Source of the DNA: Xylogone sp. PMI_703
Taxonomy: Eukaryota; Ascomycota; Leotiomycetes
Assembly: GCA_021399445.1 (NCBI GenBank)
Contig: JAJTUQ010000001.1
Coordinates: forward strand, 992,001 to 1,056,000
Direction of reading: 5' to 3'
Length of the DNA stretch: 64,000 nt
Within the stretch, counting starts at the first letter, position 1. Each line of letters begins with the position of its first letter. Both the position numbers and the translations under genes were made by a program. The notes beneath the pieces were generated by a model. It did no database searches. It saw nothing but the letters and a program-made list of their open reading frames with translations, and was not told the origin of the DNA. Positions 1 to 12,448 of the stretch are shown here, one piece after another.

Positions 1-91
1 CCTTAGGTTAGATCACCTAGAGCAACATTTCTTTGGTTGCAATTGTTGGAGATAGTATTTGGTTACAAGCTATTGGTATGCTCAGTTCGGC

Positions 92-1972
92 ATGAGTGAC
101 AAAAGGCTTGACGTTGAAGTCGCACCTTCCCCGGCGGGTGGTGAGCGGGATGCTAATGCACTGCATGACGATCATGAAGGAGATTTTGTGACGGAAAATG
201 AACAGCGAGACCTTGCTAGAGGCCTGCATCAGAGGCACATCAGCTTGATCGCATTGGCTGGTGCAATTGTACGGTAACATTCCTCTCCATATAATGTACT
301 ACTACCATGCGAACCGTTTATTCACCACGCGACCATCTAGGGAACTGGGCTCTTCTTGGGCCTAGGAGGCTCCATCGAGACTGGTGGTCCTCTAGGTGCA
401 CTACTCGGCTATGGTACGATTGGTCTTATTGTTTGCGCAGTGCAGTTTGCTCTTGGAGAGGTTACCACTCTTCTCCCAGTCACCGGCTCATTCGTGCGGC
501 ATGCTGAATTCCTCGTGGATCCTGCCATGGGCTTTGCAGTTGGGTATTTAACCTCACCATTATCATTGATACATTTCAGTGTACTGATCTTGTCTAGATA
601 CAACATCGTCTATGGAAATTTATTCTCTATTCCAGCTGAGATCTCGGCCATCTGCGTCCTCTTTGAATTATGGACAGATGTCAACTCATCCGTGTGGATT
701 ATTGTCTTCATTATCCTAACATTCATAGTGGGTATAGCGTTTGTTCGTATCTATGGTGAAGTTGAGTTTTTCTTCGCAATCCTGAAGATTCTGCTCGTTG
801 TTTTCCTCATCATCCTTGGCTTGGTTATCAACCTTGGTGGTGTGCCAGGTCACCCTCGAATTGGTTTCAGATATTGGAAAACTCCTGGTCCACTTGTTGA
901 GTATATCGGCACAGGCAGTTGGGGACGTTTCCTCGGATACTGGGCTGTCATGAGTAATGCAGTCTTCAGCTTCGCCGGTGTTGAGAGCGTCGCTATGGCA
1001 GCCGCAGAAACGAGAAATCCTCGACGAGCTATTCCCATGGCGTGTAAAAGAGTCTTTATCCGTGTCACACTCTTCTATATTCTAGCCGTCCTCATTGTTG
1101 GAATGTTGGTTGCTAGCGATGATCCAGACCTTGATAACGAGTCAGGCGATGCTACACAGAGCCCCTTCGTCATCGCAGCAAGCAAGGCTGGCATCAAGGC
1201 CATTCCTTCCGTAGTCAATGCTATTGTCATCACTTCGGCGTGGTCATCGTCAAATCAAGCGCTTCTGGCTGGAACTCGTGTCTTATATGGATTGGCTTTG
1301 AAGAAGCAAGCTCCCCGTATATTTCTTAGAACAACATCATGGGGCATACCTTATGTCTGCGTGCTTTTATATACAGCATTCATGTTTCTTGCCTTCATGA
1401 GCTTGACCAGTGGGGCGTTGACAGTGTTTTACTGGTTTGTCGACTTGACCGCCTGTGGTGTTCTTATATCATGGATTGCTATCCTAATCAATCACCAACG
1501 CCTTATTCTCGCTATGAGGAAGCAAGGCTTGCCGCTGTCAGCTCTACCATGGCATAATACCTGGACAAGTAAGTAGAGATTATTGGGGACTAATGTGTTT
1601 CGACTTCTGACCTATTGTGGTAATAGCTTACTCAACACCAGCAGCGCTCGTTTTGTGTATCATAATCCTACTTACAAATGGCTTTACCGTCTTCACGAAG
1701 GGTAATTGGTCGCCTAGTTTCTTTGTATCATCATATCTGTGAGTGCTCTATACACGATTACACGCCGAGATCAATTTTTAACATTGGCATAAAGGGATAT
1801 TCCTCTTGTTATTGTGGCATATGTTCTTTGGAAATATGTTAAAGGAACCAGAATCATTCCTTTGGATGAGATACCATTGCAAGCTGCTCTCGACGATGTT
1901 GCACGGAATCCGGAGCTCCCAGAACCGTATAAGGGTAAATGGCACATAGCACTGAGTATTCTATGGGATTAG
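92..1972 (+). CDS. Amino acid permease (APC superfamily, fungal YAT type)
   Basis: Proton-coupled amino acid uptake protein of the plasma membrane. Exons 92-268, 341-1568, 1627-1738 and 1795-1972 join in frame to 564 codons. The ATG at 92 is used because the longer reading frame opens with TTG. After a hydrophilic N-terminus come the signature RGLHQRHISLIALAGAIGTG and GLFLGLGGSIETGGPLGALL across the first splice junction, then about twelve hydrophobic segments and a cytosolic tail ending KGKWHIALSILWD. These match the yeast amino acid transporter family closely. Substrate specificity cannot be read from the sequence. The gene is transcribed toward the FAD hydroxylase, with 580 bp between them. 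Confidence 0.9.
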
Positions 1973-2553
1973 TGTCCACACTGCCTATAGGTAAAACGAT
2001 TTATGGGGACAAATATCCATGTGTATAATACAGTGCTCTTCGATAAGTTCATAATTAGTTTATGACAAACCGACATATAACTTCATAAATAGCATGATTG
2101 TCAAACGATTTTTCTGGCCTTAACGTAATTTTTGTACAACCGCATCAATAGCCATACCCTAAATATGATTTAAGCTACGTTTATGCAAAATATGAAAACT
2201 AAAGAGCTGAGCATAATTCATTTGCCTGAACGCCTTCATCAGGCTGATGAAGCCAAACTCGCATTCGCATTGGTCAAGACATCATTTCCCCAGGTCCCGC
2301 AGGTCGGTCCCGCACCTCCGCATTTTCGATGACTTGGATGCGGGACGACTCCCTAACAATGGCACGCAGTAAACCTACCAAACGCCCCGCATAATTGGGT
2401 CCTCAGATGATCTTTTGGCTTAATCAACTCATCGTATATGAGTTTTACATTCTACACATGACTTATATTGTTGCGTTTCCCCTCGTTGTGGACGGACTTA
2501 AGACGCATAGCGGAGACCGATGCTTGTAGAGTTTCTAAACAATAGCGAACACA
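1973..2553. other. Intergenic, permease to FAD hydroxylase
   Basis: No reading frame is supported here. Around 2285-2350 there is a GC-rich patch with several CCCGCA/CGGG triplets in an otherwise AT-rich spacer. These could be sites for zinc-cluster regulators of the downstream hydroxylase, but no clear pair stands out. Confidence 0.4.
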
Positions 2554-4751
2554 ATGGACTGGGAAACAACGGATGTCTTGATCTGCGGATGCGGTCCGAC
2601 AGGTGCAATGCTCTCGGGGTACCTCGGTCAACTTTCCGTACCAAATGTTGTACTCGAGAAAGAGCCTGCAATCACGACTGATCCCCGTGGAATTGCCCTG
2701 GATGAAGAAGGTATCCGATTGGTGCAGGGACTTGGTATTTATGATCACATATACAAGGATATTGGTACATGTAGGTAACGTACTGGTACTACGGAGTATT
2801 AGGTATGATGCTAATTCGGTTTGACAGGCATGTACCAGTTCCAGTTTGTTGGTGGCAGAAAACATGAGTTGAGCAGGAAACCGTCTATGCTTATGGACTA
2901 CACAACAGTATTGAAACCCCCCTAACCATTAAATACGACCTCTTTATTAATCTTTGTGCTAGACTGAAGGTGGTACTGGCCATGTTGGATTCATCTGTCA
3001 CAAACAGCCTTCTCTGGAAAAGTATCTCCGCGAAGCTATGGCTTCAACGCCATTTTCAGAGCTGAGATCTAGTTGCACAGTAACCAATATATCCGAGGAC
3101 GAAGACTGGGTATACTGCCATTATCGTGCTGCTGATGGAACTGGGCGCCAAATACGGTCCAAGTTTCTAGTCGGCGCTGATGGAAAGACCGGTTATACAA
3201 GGAAAAATTATCTAGAACCCAAAGGAATAAGGATGGAAAGGGCTAGCAAGTATGTATATATAATACCCAACGCTTCACAATTAAAAGAGATAATTTAGTA
3301 ACATTTCCTAAGCATGACATACGAAGAGACCTGGGTTGCTCTCAACTGGAAAATCACTCTCCCAACTGAAAAAACACACCCTGACTTCCCACTGTGGAAA
3401 TTAGGATACTCACCTGAGGATGTGTACGATCTCTTCTTCCCAAGCAATTTCCGATTTCTGTGCAATCCTGATAGACCATCTGTATGTGGACGATTCGGGT
3501 TGCCATCGGATCGGTTATGGAGGTTTGAATTTGTAGTTTTGAAGGATGAAAATGGGGATGTGATGGCGTCACCCTCGATGATAAAGAAGGTGGTATTTCC
3601 TTATCTCAGGCACAAAGGTAGTCGATACGGGTAAGTTATCATCAACGTATTTATTCGGCATTGGATTTTGACATAATTCTTATAAGATTACGTGATGATG
3701 TCGCATATCCCGAAGACTGCATCGAGGTCCTCAGATGTCGTCCGTTTAGCTTCTCGGCACGAAGCTGTAATCGGTGGGCCGAAGGACGAGTAATCCTCTG
3801 TGGTGATGCGGCGCATGTATTTCCCCCATGTGAGTAATAATTAATCTGGCCTGATCCTCAAATCTCATCCTAACGTCTCCTACAGTCGGCGGCCAAGGAA
3901 TTGCTTCGGGGTTTCGAGACGCTGTATCGTTGGCATGGCGGCTAGCATTTGCGGCCCGGTTACCATCTTCAGATAGAGCTACCATTGAAAAGATATTCAC
4001 CGCGTGGTATATGGAGCGAAAACAGCAGCTAGAACGTTCCCTTGCAAGTACCATCGAAAATGGGAATTTCGTAACGGAGGGTGATCCAGTGAAGATCTTC
4101 TTCCGGGACTGCTATCTCTGGCTGGTCCAGCTAATTCCAAGTTGGAAACATAACCTTCATCTGGGAAATAGGCGGGAGGGCATGGTACGGTACCATCACC
4201 AATTGGGAATGCCCTTTATCCAGGAAATGAATGGTGGTGTATGCCTTCCGCAGGTGTACTGTCGCCGGTTGGATCAAAAAGACAATTCTATTTTCTTTAG
4301 TGATTCCATAATTTGGCGCAAAGAGGCAACCGGGTTATTTAAAATCGTTGTCCTGGGACAGAAGTTCGAAGACGTGATGTCTAGCATCCCTTTACTCGAT
4401 GACATTGAGCGTATCTCTGGTGGTCATATCCAAAAAAGTGACATAACGGTTATACTTGAGGATCTATCCTTTAAGTTATTGGACAAAAAACCTGATGAGA
4501 ACTGGGCTGATAAAACCTATCAAGTAGCTAGTGGAGAAGAATTCTCCGCTTCTCCTTTGTGTCGTGGACGACCCGAGCCCCAAGGTTACGATGCTTACCG
4601 TCTCGGCAAAGAAGTGAAGAGGAAGCGATTCATCTTCTTGCGACCGGATCGTTTTGTCTATGCGGCTTGTGACTCTAGAGAGGAGATAGAGCGTGTAGCT
4701 GGCCAAGTACAAGAACTGTTGAAGGGATATGTTTCATTACCGACCGGATAG
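2554..4751 (+). CDS. FAD-dependent aromatic ring hydroxylase (PheA/TfdB/MhpA type)
   Basis: Single-component flavin monooxygenase that hydroxylates an aromatic substrate with NAD(P)H and O2. Six exons join in frame: 2554-2770, 2828-2907, 2963-3249, 3313-3630, 3687-3829 and 3886-4751, giving 636 residues. The N-terminal GCGPTGAML is the Rossmann FAD dinucleotide site. FLVGADGKTG is the second flavin contact (DG motif). GDAAHVFPPFGGQGIASGFRDA, split by the last intron, is the third FAD-binding motif typical of this family. A C-terminal domain of about 200 residues follows, as in phenol hydroxylases. It lies 0.9 kb upstream of an aldehyde dehydrogenase on the same strand, which fits aromatic catabolism. 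A role in a polyketide pathway is possible, but no synthase is nearby. Confidence 0.88.
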
Positions 4752-5651
4752 ATTGAGCAAACAGGCACTGTCTAATATTAATTACTTGAAGTCATATCTC
4801 TCTATTTCCTTGTGATACATTATGTCTATTGATCTATAATATACAAGGTAGCAAGAGTCACAGGCAGCTATCATTCAACATGAGAATTCTTTTGCGAGGT
4901 TATTTGGACGTCATGATTGGGGCGCTATGATCAATGATTTTTCATGCACCACTTATCGGAATCTTTTCCGACTTTTAGCAGATATAAAATATCGATATTT
5001 CTCGCTGGGTGTTATGTCAGAGGACTAATTCATTAGTTAACTCATTCCAAGAGACGGGTCGAGCCTCGTAGTATAATTCTACTGCATAATAGCTCGTTCT
5101 AAGAAGAGCTAATGGGCCAATGAAAGCTACTCTGCCATATAAAGTGTGCCGCAGTATTAATGCAGTTCTTTCCCAAAAGTAACCACGCTAATCAGCCTTC
5201 GAGCCTTTACTTACGCTTTCGAGTTGGTATTGTCAGCTCTTGCTCTCGGTAACCATACTGTAGATCGCAAGTAAATGCGGCAGTTCAAACACTTACATAG
5301 AACATCGCAAACAATTCAACATCACGCCCATTTCTGTTGTTATGTCTTCGAACTCATTCCATAGTCAGATTCACTTCCCTGGATTTCCCCGGTTTCTCCA
5401 TCTAAGCTTCTGTCCCGCTTCCAAAATAGTCCCGCCATTGAAGATTTTCCACATTGTTACCATATCTTGTTTGGGCATCGGAGTTAGGACGAAACCCCGC
5501 GGTTGGCTACCTCCGTTCCTGCCCTGGACTGAGTATTGACGATGCGTGTTAGTATCTATATCTATATAATAAGTATATTGTCTTAGTAGTATAAAGCCAA
5601 AGAATTGAATAATTGCGCCTTAAACTCCATCGTCTCCCAGATTTGTTCAAG
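4752..5651. promoter_or_regulatory. Spacer and promoter of the aldehyde dehydrogenase
   Basis: 900 bp. A TATA-rich run (TATATCTATATAATA) lies about 85-95 bp before the start codon. A TCCCCGGTTTC motif near 5388 resembles one copy of the element found in the salicylate promoters at 41.5 kb, but lacks its second CCG. The 65-codon ATG frame at 5342 has no recognisable features and is not called. Confidence 0.35.
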
Positions 5652-7130
5652 ATGTCATTTATACAAGGTCCCAAGGGCGAGAACGTTATCCCTATTAAAA
5701 TCAATGGAGCTGTAGAACCTCTTGACCTGAATCGGATTTTCCCAGTTATATCCTCCGCTCAGGATAAAATAGTCCATTATGCACAAAGTGCGACACCCGA
5801 ACAAGCCACCCGAGCCGCAGAGTCATCCTATGAAGCGTTCTTAAAATGGAAAGAAACTACTCACACCCAGCGTCGTGATTTCCTATTGAAGGCGGCAGAC
5901 CTTATCGAGTCTCGAAAAGAAAAATTTGTCGAGATCCAGATCCAGGAAACGTCTTGCCCTGAGTCATGGGCACACTTCAATGCTACTCTCATAGCTCGCT
6001 CTTTTCGTGAGATAGCTTCAAATATCTCTTACGCGCTCACTGGCGAGTTACCCCCACTGGAAACTCCTGGTGCTTTATGTCTTGTCTATCATGAACCTAT
6101 TGGACCAGTCCTTGCCATTTCGCCTTGGAATGCAAGTATGATTATATCCGGTCGTGCATTAGCTGCACCAATTGGTGCCGGATGCTCTGTTGTATTCAAA
6201 GCGTCAGAACTGTGTCCTCGAGTGCATCACTATCTGGTGGAAACGCTTGAGGATGCCGGCTTACCTTCTGGACTGGTCAATATTCTTCAGGCTGCGCGAG
6301 AGCACTCGCCGGTGGTTACGGAAGCACTTATTGCTTACCGAGCTATTCGTAAGGTTGAATTTACCGGCAGTGCAGCGGTGGGACGAATAATTGGACAGGT
6401 TGCGTCCAAATATCTGAAGCCGGTACTTATGGAACTTGGTGGAAAGGCGCCAGCAGTTGTACTCAAAGATGCCGATGTAAAGTTAGCAGCTTCTAAAATT
6501 ATCGATGGTGCACTTATCCACCACGGTCAGGTTTGCATGTCAACTGACAGGATCGTTGTGGTTGAGGATATCGCAGAGGCTCTGGTTAAAGAGCTCAGGA
6601 CGTACCTCACAGCTAACTATTCGAATGGGGTTGGATATGCGGTCACCAAGGCGCAAGCAGTGAGGGCTCATAACCTCCTTCAAAGCGCTCATCAAGGGGG
6701 TGCAAAGTTTGTTGTAGGTGATGGTACCTTGAACGGTGCATCCTTGACACCGACGATTATTACTGGGATAAAGGAGACAGATGCAATATTTCGCGAAGAG
6801 ATATTTGCTCCAGCGGCAATTCTCACTATTGTTAAAGATGAGGAGGAAGCGATCAAAGTGGCTAATGAGACACTCCATGGCATGAATGCTGCCGTCCACT
6901 CGCGGGATATTTTGGCTGCATTACGTGTTGCTAAGAAAATTGAGGCTGCGCAGGTTCATATTGGCACTATCACTGAATACGATGAGGTAAATATTCCTAT
7001 CGGTGGTACAAAGGAGAGTGGATGGGGACGGAATAATGGAAAGTATGCTTTAAGGGAGTTTTTGATTGAGAAGGCGATATCGATTCACGATCCTTCGGTG
7101 TCAGCCAACAACTTTGGTAGAAAGATATAA
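5652..7130 (+). CDS. Aldehyde dehydrogenase, salicylaldehyde/vanillin type
   Basis: NAD(P)+-dependent oxidation of an aromatic aldehyde to the acid. Intronless, 492 residues from the ATG at 5652; an in-frame ATG 13 codons upstream at 5613 lies in leader-like sequence. Visible motifs are the cofactor segment AISPWNASMIISGRALAAP, the helix FTGSAAVGRII, MELGGKAPAVVL with the general base Glu, GQVCMSTDRI with the catalytic Cys, and EEIFAPA. The order and length match the salicylaldehyde/vanillin dehydrogenase branch of class I ALDHs. With the upstream flavin hydroxylase and the convergent regulator it makes a plausible aromatic catabolic set. The exact aldehyde is not certain. Confidence 0.92.
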   Translation: MSFIQGPKGENVIPIKINGAVEPLDLNRIFPVISSAQDKIVHYAQSATPEQATRAAESSYEAFLKWKETTHTQRRDFLLKAADLIESRKEKFVEIQIQETSCPESWAHFNATLIARSFREIASNISYALTGELPPLETPGALCLVYHEPIGPVLAISPWNASMIISGRALAAPIGAGCSVVFKASELCPRVHHYLVETLEDAGLPSGLVNILQAAREHSPVVTEALIAYRAIRKVEFTGSAAVGRIIGQVASKYLKPVLMELGGKAPAVVLKDADVKLAASKIIDGALIHHGQVCMSTDRIVVVEDIAEALVKELRTYLTANYSNGVGYAVTKAQAVRAHNLLQSAHQGGAKFVVGDGTLNGASLTPTIITGIKETDAIFREEIFAPAAILTIVKDEEEAIKVANETLHGMNAAVHSRDILAALRVAKKIEAAQVHIGTITEYDEVNIPIGGTKESGWGRNNGKYALREFLIEKAISIHDPSVSANNFGRKI

Positions 7131-7436
7131 GACTGAGTTGCTCTTTAGCTACTCTGCTTTCTTAAGACTGTAGTTATAGCCGACAGGATTTCCGCTACTT
7201 GCTTGTCTACTACATACTAGCAATATAAACGTACATACTTTTCATATCAGTTTGTCTTCTAATAATCCTAAAATATAGTGCCCAGAATGACTCCATTTGA
7301 GTGATAGCTAGTTATCCTCGACTGATCGTGCATTTTAGTGCAACTCTTCTAATCACTTGCCTCAATAATAGTTGCAAGTCGTCTGAAGAAGTATGTATTA
7401 TCGCTAGGGACTGAGAGACCTCAGTTGTTGGCTACT
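7131..7436. other. Convergent spacer, ALDH and regulator 3' ends
   Basis: 306 bp of AT-rich sequence between two converging genes; presumably holds both 3' untranslated regions. Nothing else seen. Confidence 0.4.
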
Positions 7437-9979
7437 CTAACTAGAGTTAAACTGACGTATACTCTGCTGTGCTGCAATATTCACGGCATTTACTTCCTCA
7501 AATGGCATATCAAGAATCAACGATGACCGGGCACATGATCCACATGCCAGTCCCATATAGACTGAGAGCTTCTGGGACTGCTGAGATATATGGGCGTAGA
7601 TGGCTACAATGCAGAATGCGATGAGCTGAAGGCGCATTAGAGCCCTGCATAAGTTTAGCTTTGGAATTAAACTTTCATGCAATTGCGATGGCCTGAAGTT
7701 TACATACAAGGAGAATACAGTTGCCGTGGGGTCAATGGAACTAGTTAAGTCCAGTATAGCACATGCTGACTCAAGGTACTGCCGTTCACTGTCAAAGCTC
7801 CTAGCAATCTTGTCCTGGCTTGTGTTTGACGTGATCAAACGCCCGTGAATTAGTAACATCAACTCATGGAATTGGATGTGAATCGATAATTCAACTTCGC
7901 CCTCATTACTAGAGACATCGAGAGATGATGTAGGTCTTCCGTCTCCTACTACTTCCTGTTTCCAAGTATTGACCTGTTTATCAAGTCCAGTAACGGTAGC
8001 TTCTAACGCTTTACTGGGCTTTGATAAGCCCTCTTGGCTATAAAGCTGCTGGATAGTCGAGGAATATAATCGGGCAGAGGCACAGAAGATAATAAGTTTA
8101 TCTGTATCTTTGTTCATGGATGTCATATCAGGCCAGTGATCGATTGTCGCGTCCGTTAGCATCTAGTAATTGTAAGTAAATGCTGGTATCCAACCGCAAT
8201 TACTTACCGAAAAGTAACCAAGGCGAGCATTATGAGATTTTTCAATACTATAAAGTAGCCAGAATGCACGTTTGAGGTAACTCTGTTCTTTATTATTCAG
8301 TCCAAGTTTACCATAGGTCTGTGCTTGATTGAGCTTTAAATACTGTGCACAAGAAGTTGCTTTCGCCAGCAGTCTGCTGGCTTGGCTTGGCTTCCACCTC
8401 ATTACAAATATAGACTAAGGATACAATCCGAATTAGTCTTAGCCACTATTATCTAGATGTGGTTGGAAATTTACCATAGATAGAAGAGCCTACAGAATCG
8501 ATCAGTAAATACCTGGTGGTATGGTGACGGGAAATTGGAACTGGTCATACCTGAAACGCCGTGGTGGATACCGCCTCACTTACAGCCTCCGTACAGCCTA
8601 GTGCTATTGAAAATAGAACTGCAGAATCTTTTCTTGCCTTAGAAAAATCACGTCTTGCTGGTTGACTCCAGTATAGCTGGCAGCCTGCTGCCAATATTGT
8701 ATAAATTAGGGCGGTTTTAGTCTTATCAATTGTAGCTCGTGTAACTACTTCATTGAGTATTTGACTCAAGTATTCCGAATCCAGGAAGAGAGAGTATCTA
8801 GAAAGTATTTCAGTTAGTCCTGAGGGAGATTTGAATTGGGTTATTCGTACCGAAGAGTTTTGTTCATCGCAGCTAATAATTGTTAGAACTTGTTAGACGG
8901 CATTTTCGACATCAAGATATTCACCTGTAAAATAGCCTTGAAGTAGACTTGAATTGTCCAGAAGCTCTGTTTCGATATCCTGAGTAGTTTCCCATTTCTG
9001 ATCTATATTCAAGATATCCGATTGGAGGAGCTTATGTAAAGCTGTTTCCGCATCTGCTGACACGCTAGCGCTGCATTTCTTATCATCAAGTAAACGGGAT
9101 GCAAGAGACGTTGTGGAAAAGTCAATAGTAGTAAATGCTGTTATTCGTTTTAGTGAGTACTCCAATTAATTATTCGATTTTCATACTCTGATAAATTGAG
9201 TTAGAGTGTGGGTTGGGTGTTAACAAAGAGTTCCTCGAAGCGGTATTATCAACCTCAAGTTGTGTTGAGGATTGGCTACCAGCTGCTGTATTACTATTAT
9301 GTTCCGGTTCCTCTAGTTGTGATTCATAAATTGGGTATTGGCTCTCACAGAGACTTGTGAATATGTCACTGTTGTCTATATCGAACCACTGAAGATCCTG
9401 TGGCGGGCTCTGTGCAATATTTGAATCAACATCCCATACAGGAAGCTGCGTCAAGTTTCCAGCTGCAGATGAGGACCCGCTTGAGTCACTACTGTGATAA
9501 TTGGATATACTGAAGACATCGGAATGAAAGTGACGGGTGTTAGGAATCTCATTCTCTGTATGAGCTCGTCGAGTTCCTCCTACCTAACTTTAATATGGAT
9601 GACAAATCGATTGACCTTATTAAACCTCACCTGGTCTTCCACGATTCTTAGACTTTTTGTAGATGCAAAGTATGCCACGATCCTAGTTTGTAATTTCCAT
9701 AAGCAATTAAAATCCTTTTATGGCATATCTGAAGAGCTTACTTTGCATGTTAGACACATGGGTCTGCCCCCATTACCTGTGTTACGAAGACTTTTAACCA
9801 GAGTTCTCTGTCGTGGGGGAGGAATGTATACATCTCGACTTCCTACTTCGACAGCCCTCACATGCCCCAGGTCTCCTCCTCGCTACTCGGTTATTTGAAG
9901 TGGACAATGCCGTTAAACTGGTGGAAAGTATAGGAAAAGGTGGTGATAGAATAACACTATCGTTTGAGTCGGTACTCAT
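7437..9979 (-). CDS. Zn2Cys6 transcription factor with fungal_trans domain
   Basis: Nuclear DNA-binding regulator. The start is the ATG at 9979 (MSTDSNDSV). Five exons at the 5' end can be followed: 9979-9832, 9776-9742, 9682-9631, 9579-9187 and 9137-8935. Splicing restores a full zinc cluster: CEGCRSRKSRC, then NGGRPMCLTC, then KDRGILC, that is C-x2-C-x6-C and C-x2-C-x6-C. The third Cys codon is split by the first intron. The later exons (around 8769-8545, 8402-8163, 8162-7437) carry a fungal_trans domain including RAFWLLYSIEKSHNARLGYFS and LMLLIHGRLITSNTSQ; their exact junctions were not all resolved. It faces the aldehyde dehydrogenase convergently and may regulate the aromatic genes. A fragment of a related regulator lies at 29.3 kb. 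Confidence 0.85.
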
Positions 9980-10956
9980 TGTTAATTGAGAAATTTCCAA
10001 GCTCTGCAAAATAATCAAAACCAGAGAGCATGCATTCACAACGAGATAATAAGAGCATCTTTTGAAATAATTCAAGTTAGTCAGTGGAAAGACTAATAGT
10101 AAGTACGCGCGCACCCTGGATCCCTGCCCTGCTACCTTCATCACCGATCTGGAAGTGGGTTAATGTAAAATTGTAGATTATAGCAGAGCCCCACCCGCTC
10201 CAATGATGCCCCCTCAAGACGTGAGTGGCCGGATTTTGTAGTGGCGTAGTGCACCAAGTGATCGAAACCAAGTGCTTCAAGTCAGCACTAAAATACGGTC
10301 TATGCATTACCTTGACTGGTTGAAGTAGCTTCCAGTACTGCTCTCAGCCAGTGCCGGGATGGCTGCACCTAATAGCCAACCGGACGTAGCTCCCCAGCTA
10401 CTGTAGATACAAAACGCCACTTGAATAGGGAATATTGCGACTTATTGGGTCATAATTTGACGATCTAGAATCAAATGCTTGTTTTCTTTACTTGTTTTCC
10501 TTCGGAATACGCGTAAAAATCTTAAGTCTAACAAAGATGGTTAACACGGGCGTTTCTCACTTTGAGTACGGAGTATGTTTAACGGAATCTAGCGTTGATG
10601 CTGTGTACAGCGCGAAGAATATGTCTCTGCTATTGCATTCATATTAAATCTAGGGCCTCTAAGAAACCCAAAATCGATAGTTTTATAACGGCTTCATATA
10701 GTTACCGTTGCATTACTATTCTTCCTCCACGGCTAAGTTGGCAAGAGGAGGTACTCCTATCACTTTACCGCAACTTTAGTTATCCGAAAGCCGCCATTAT
10801 TGGTTGAACAGCGAGGTCTAGATCTGCATCTCGGAAAGGCTTGCAGTTGTCCGTGCCGAATGATCTGCTTTGTGATGGAACCAGTTCCCTACTTCCTACA
10901 GCTGTGATGTAACCTCCAGGACGCCGCTTTCTGGCACGGCCCAATCCTCCACTGTG

Positions 10957-10976
10957 CAGTACAGTACAGTACAGTA
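10957..10976. repeat. Short (AGTAC)n tandem repeat
   Basis: Four tandem copies of a 5-bp unit read as CAGTACAGTACAGTACAGTA. A simple repeat with no function evident. Confidence 0.8.
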
Positions 10977-12337
10977 TCATTCGTCGGCGTTAAACAGGCA
11001 TTACCCTCCATGGGATTCAGCAAGCTATGAGCAAGAGCGAAAGCGAGCGGGGAACGATTTCCTGATTATCCATCTCTTCATCACCAGGTATTTCCACACC
11101 TACTTAGAAGTCTATCTGGGCATATATTTCAGTTCAATCAGCTATCTTCTCGACTTGGCAGCTGAACTTGGAACCTTTACAAGCCACGAATTTCTCAACC
11201 GTTGTAACCCCACCTTTATGCAGGCTTTCTCAGATCCGAAATGCATGGATCTCTTCTTTACACAAGTATGCATGTCTTTACACGGCTGCACGAGCGGGCT
11301 GAAGTACTAAACTCTCACTCTCGCTACTATTGTGCAAAATCGTGCTCCACAGTGTTCAAAACTCGAAACAGATGATAATATCAGCCGAGAACGCCGGAGC
11401 GTAGATTATTCCTATTTGATGGGCGACTTGGCCATGCGCAGGTTATTGTAGCTTCTCGCATTTGTACTCTATATCCCGTTGTAAGATTTTAGTTGTCTAT
11501 TACATGCGAACCTCGCAAGGTATCAATAAGTAGCGCAAGCATGGCAAGTACTAGATGAGGATCTTACTCTCTTGGGTGAAGGTATAGCTGAAAGCTACCA
11601 CGAGACAATTTATGTTCAGGAATAAATGCGATATAGTATAGTCTGGCGTTTTTAGCACCAATATGACTAAAGGATGTCGTAATCCGACGGTGGCAGATAA
11701 GATGTCTGTTTCGTGCCAAGTCATGCAGCTCCTTCAACGGCCCTATAAATAGTAGGCAGAATCGAGAATTACGGATCATGCAGGCCTTGCAGAGTATGAT
11801 TGAAGTATAAAGTACCCTCGGTTATCAGATCTGTCGCAAATATTGGCCCGCAAAGCTACGCACTATCTCATACACCGCTCCGCGGTGATTCGGCGAGGTT
11901 TTGCTGCCGACCAGATGCTCCATAGGGAAGGTGAGGAATGCTTGATACTGCACATACTTAGCTGCTATCTCCCCACCACTGAATGCTTATCACCTCCCGC
12001 TGTGAAGGCTGCAAGTGGACAAGGTTTCTACTCGTAAGTAGGATTAGACAGGGATCGAGCAGGGAAAGGAAGGATCTTATAAGCTCACTAGGGCATTCTA
12101 TTGACTCTCTTACATTGTCTACCGGGGTCTGAGCGACTTGGCATCAGAACAAGGGTCTTGCGGAGAGATGGAAGTCTTCAAGAGGTGGGATAGTACGGGC
12201 TGGGCGCCGTACATCTGCTCAATAACGCGGGGCAATTGTGATTGATGGGGCTATTTCCCGCACACTTCCGCGGGTTCAGCAAGGTTGTGCTACTTCTGTT
12301 GGCCCTGTCATCTCAGCACTGTATTACCTACCGAGTT

Positions 12338-12448
12338 GTAAGGATAAATAATCCATCCCCTGCTACTATACGTGGCACTACTGCAGATTTCAGCTCTTTA
12401 TGGCGCGACAGATAGAATTTACTAGGGGATGGAGTTGTTTATCCTTAC
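12338..12448. repeat. Foldback (MITE-like) element
   Basis: A 111-bp inverted repeat. The left arm starts GTAAGGATAAATAATCCATC and continues CCCT; the right arm read in reverse complement starts GTAAGGATAAACAACTCCAT and continues CCCCT. The arms pair over about 25 bp with a few mismatches and are separated by roughly 60 bp. No clear target duplication was found. It could be a small non-autonomous DNA element or only a hairpin. Confidence 0.5.

Noticed and set aside
5342..5539. 65-codon ATG frame before the aldehyde dehydrogenase
   Set aside because: Its composition is unlike a conserved protein, it has no domain, and it lies in the presumed promoter.
10954..11310. 118-codon plus-strand frame
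   Set aside because: It starts at GTG, has no early ATG and shows no domain, membrane helix or signal peptide.
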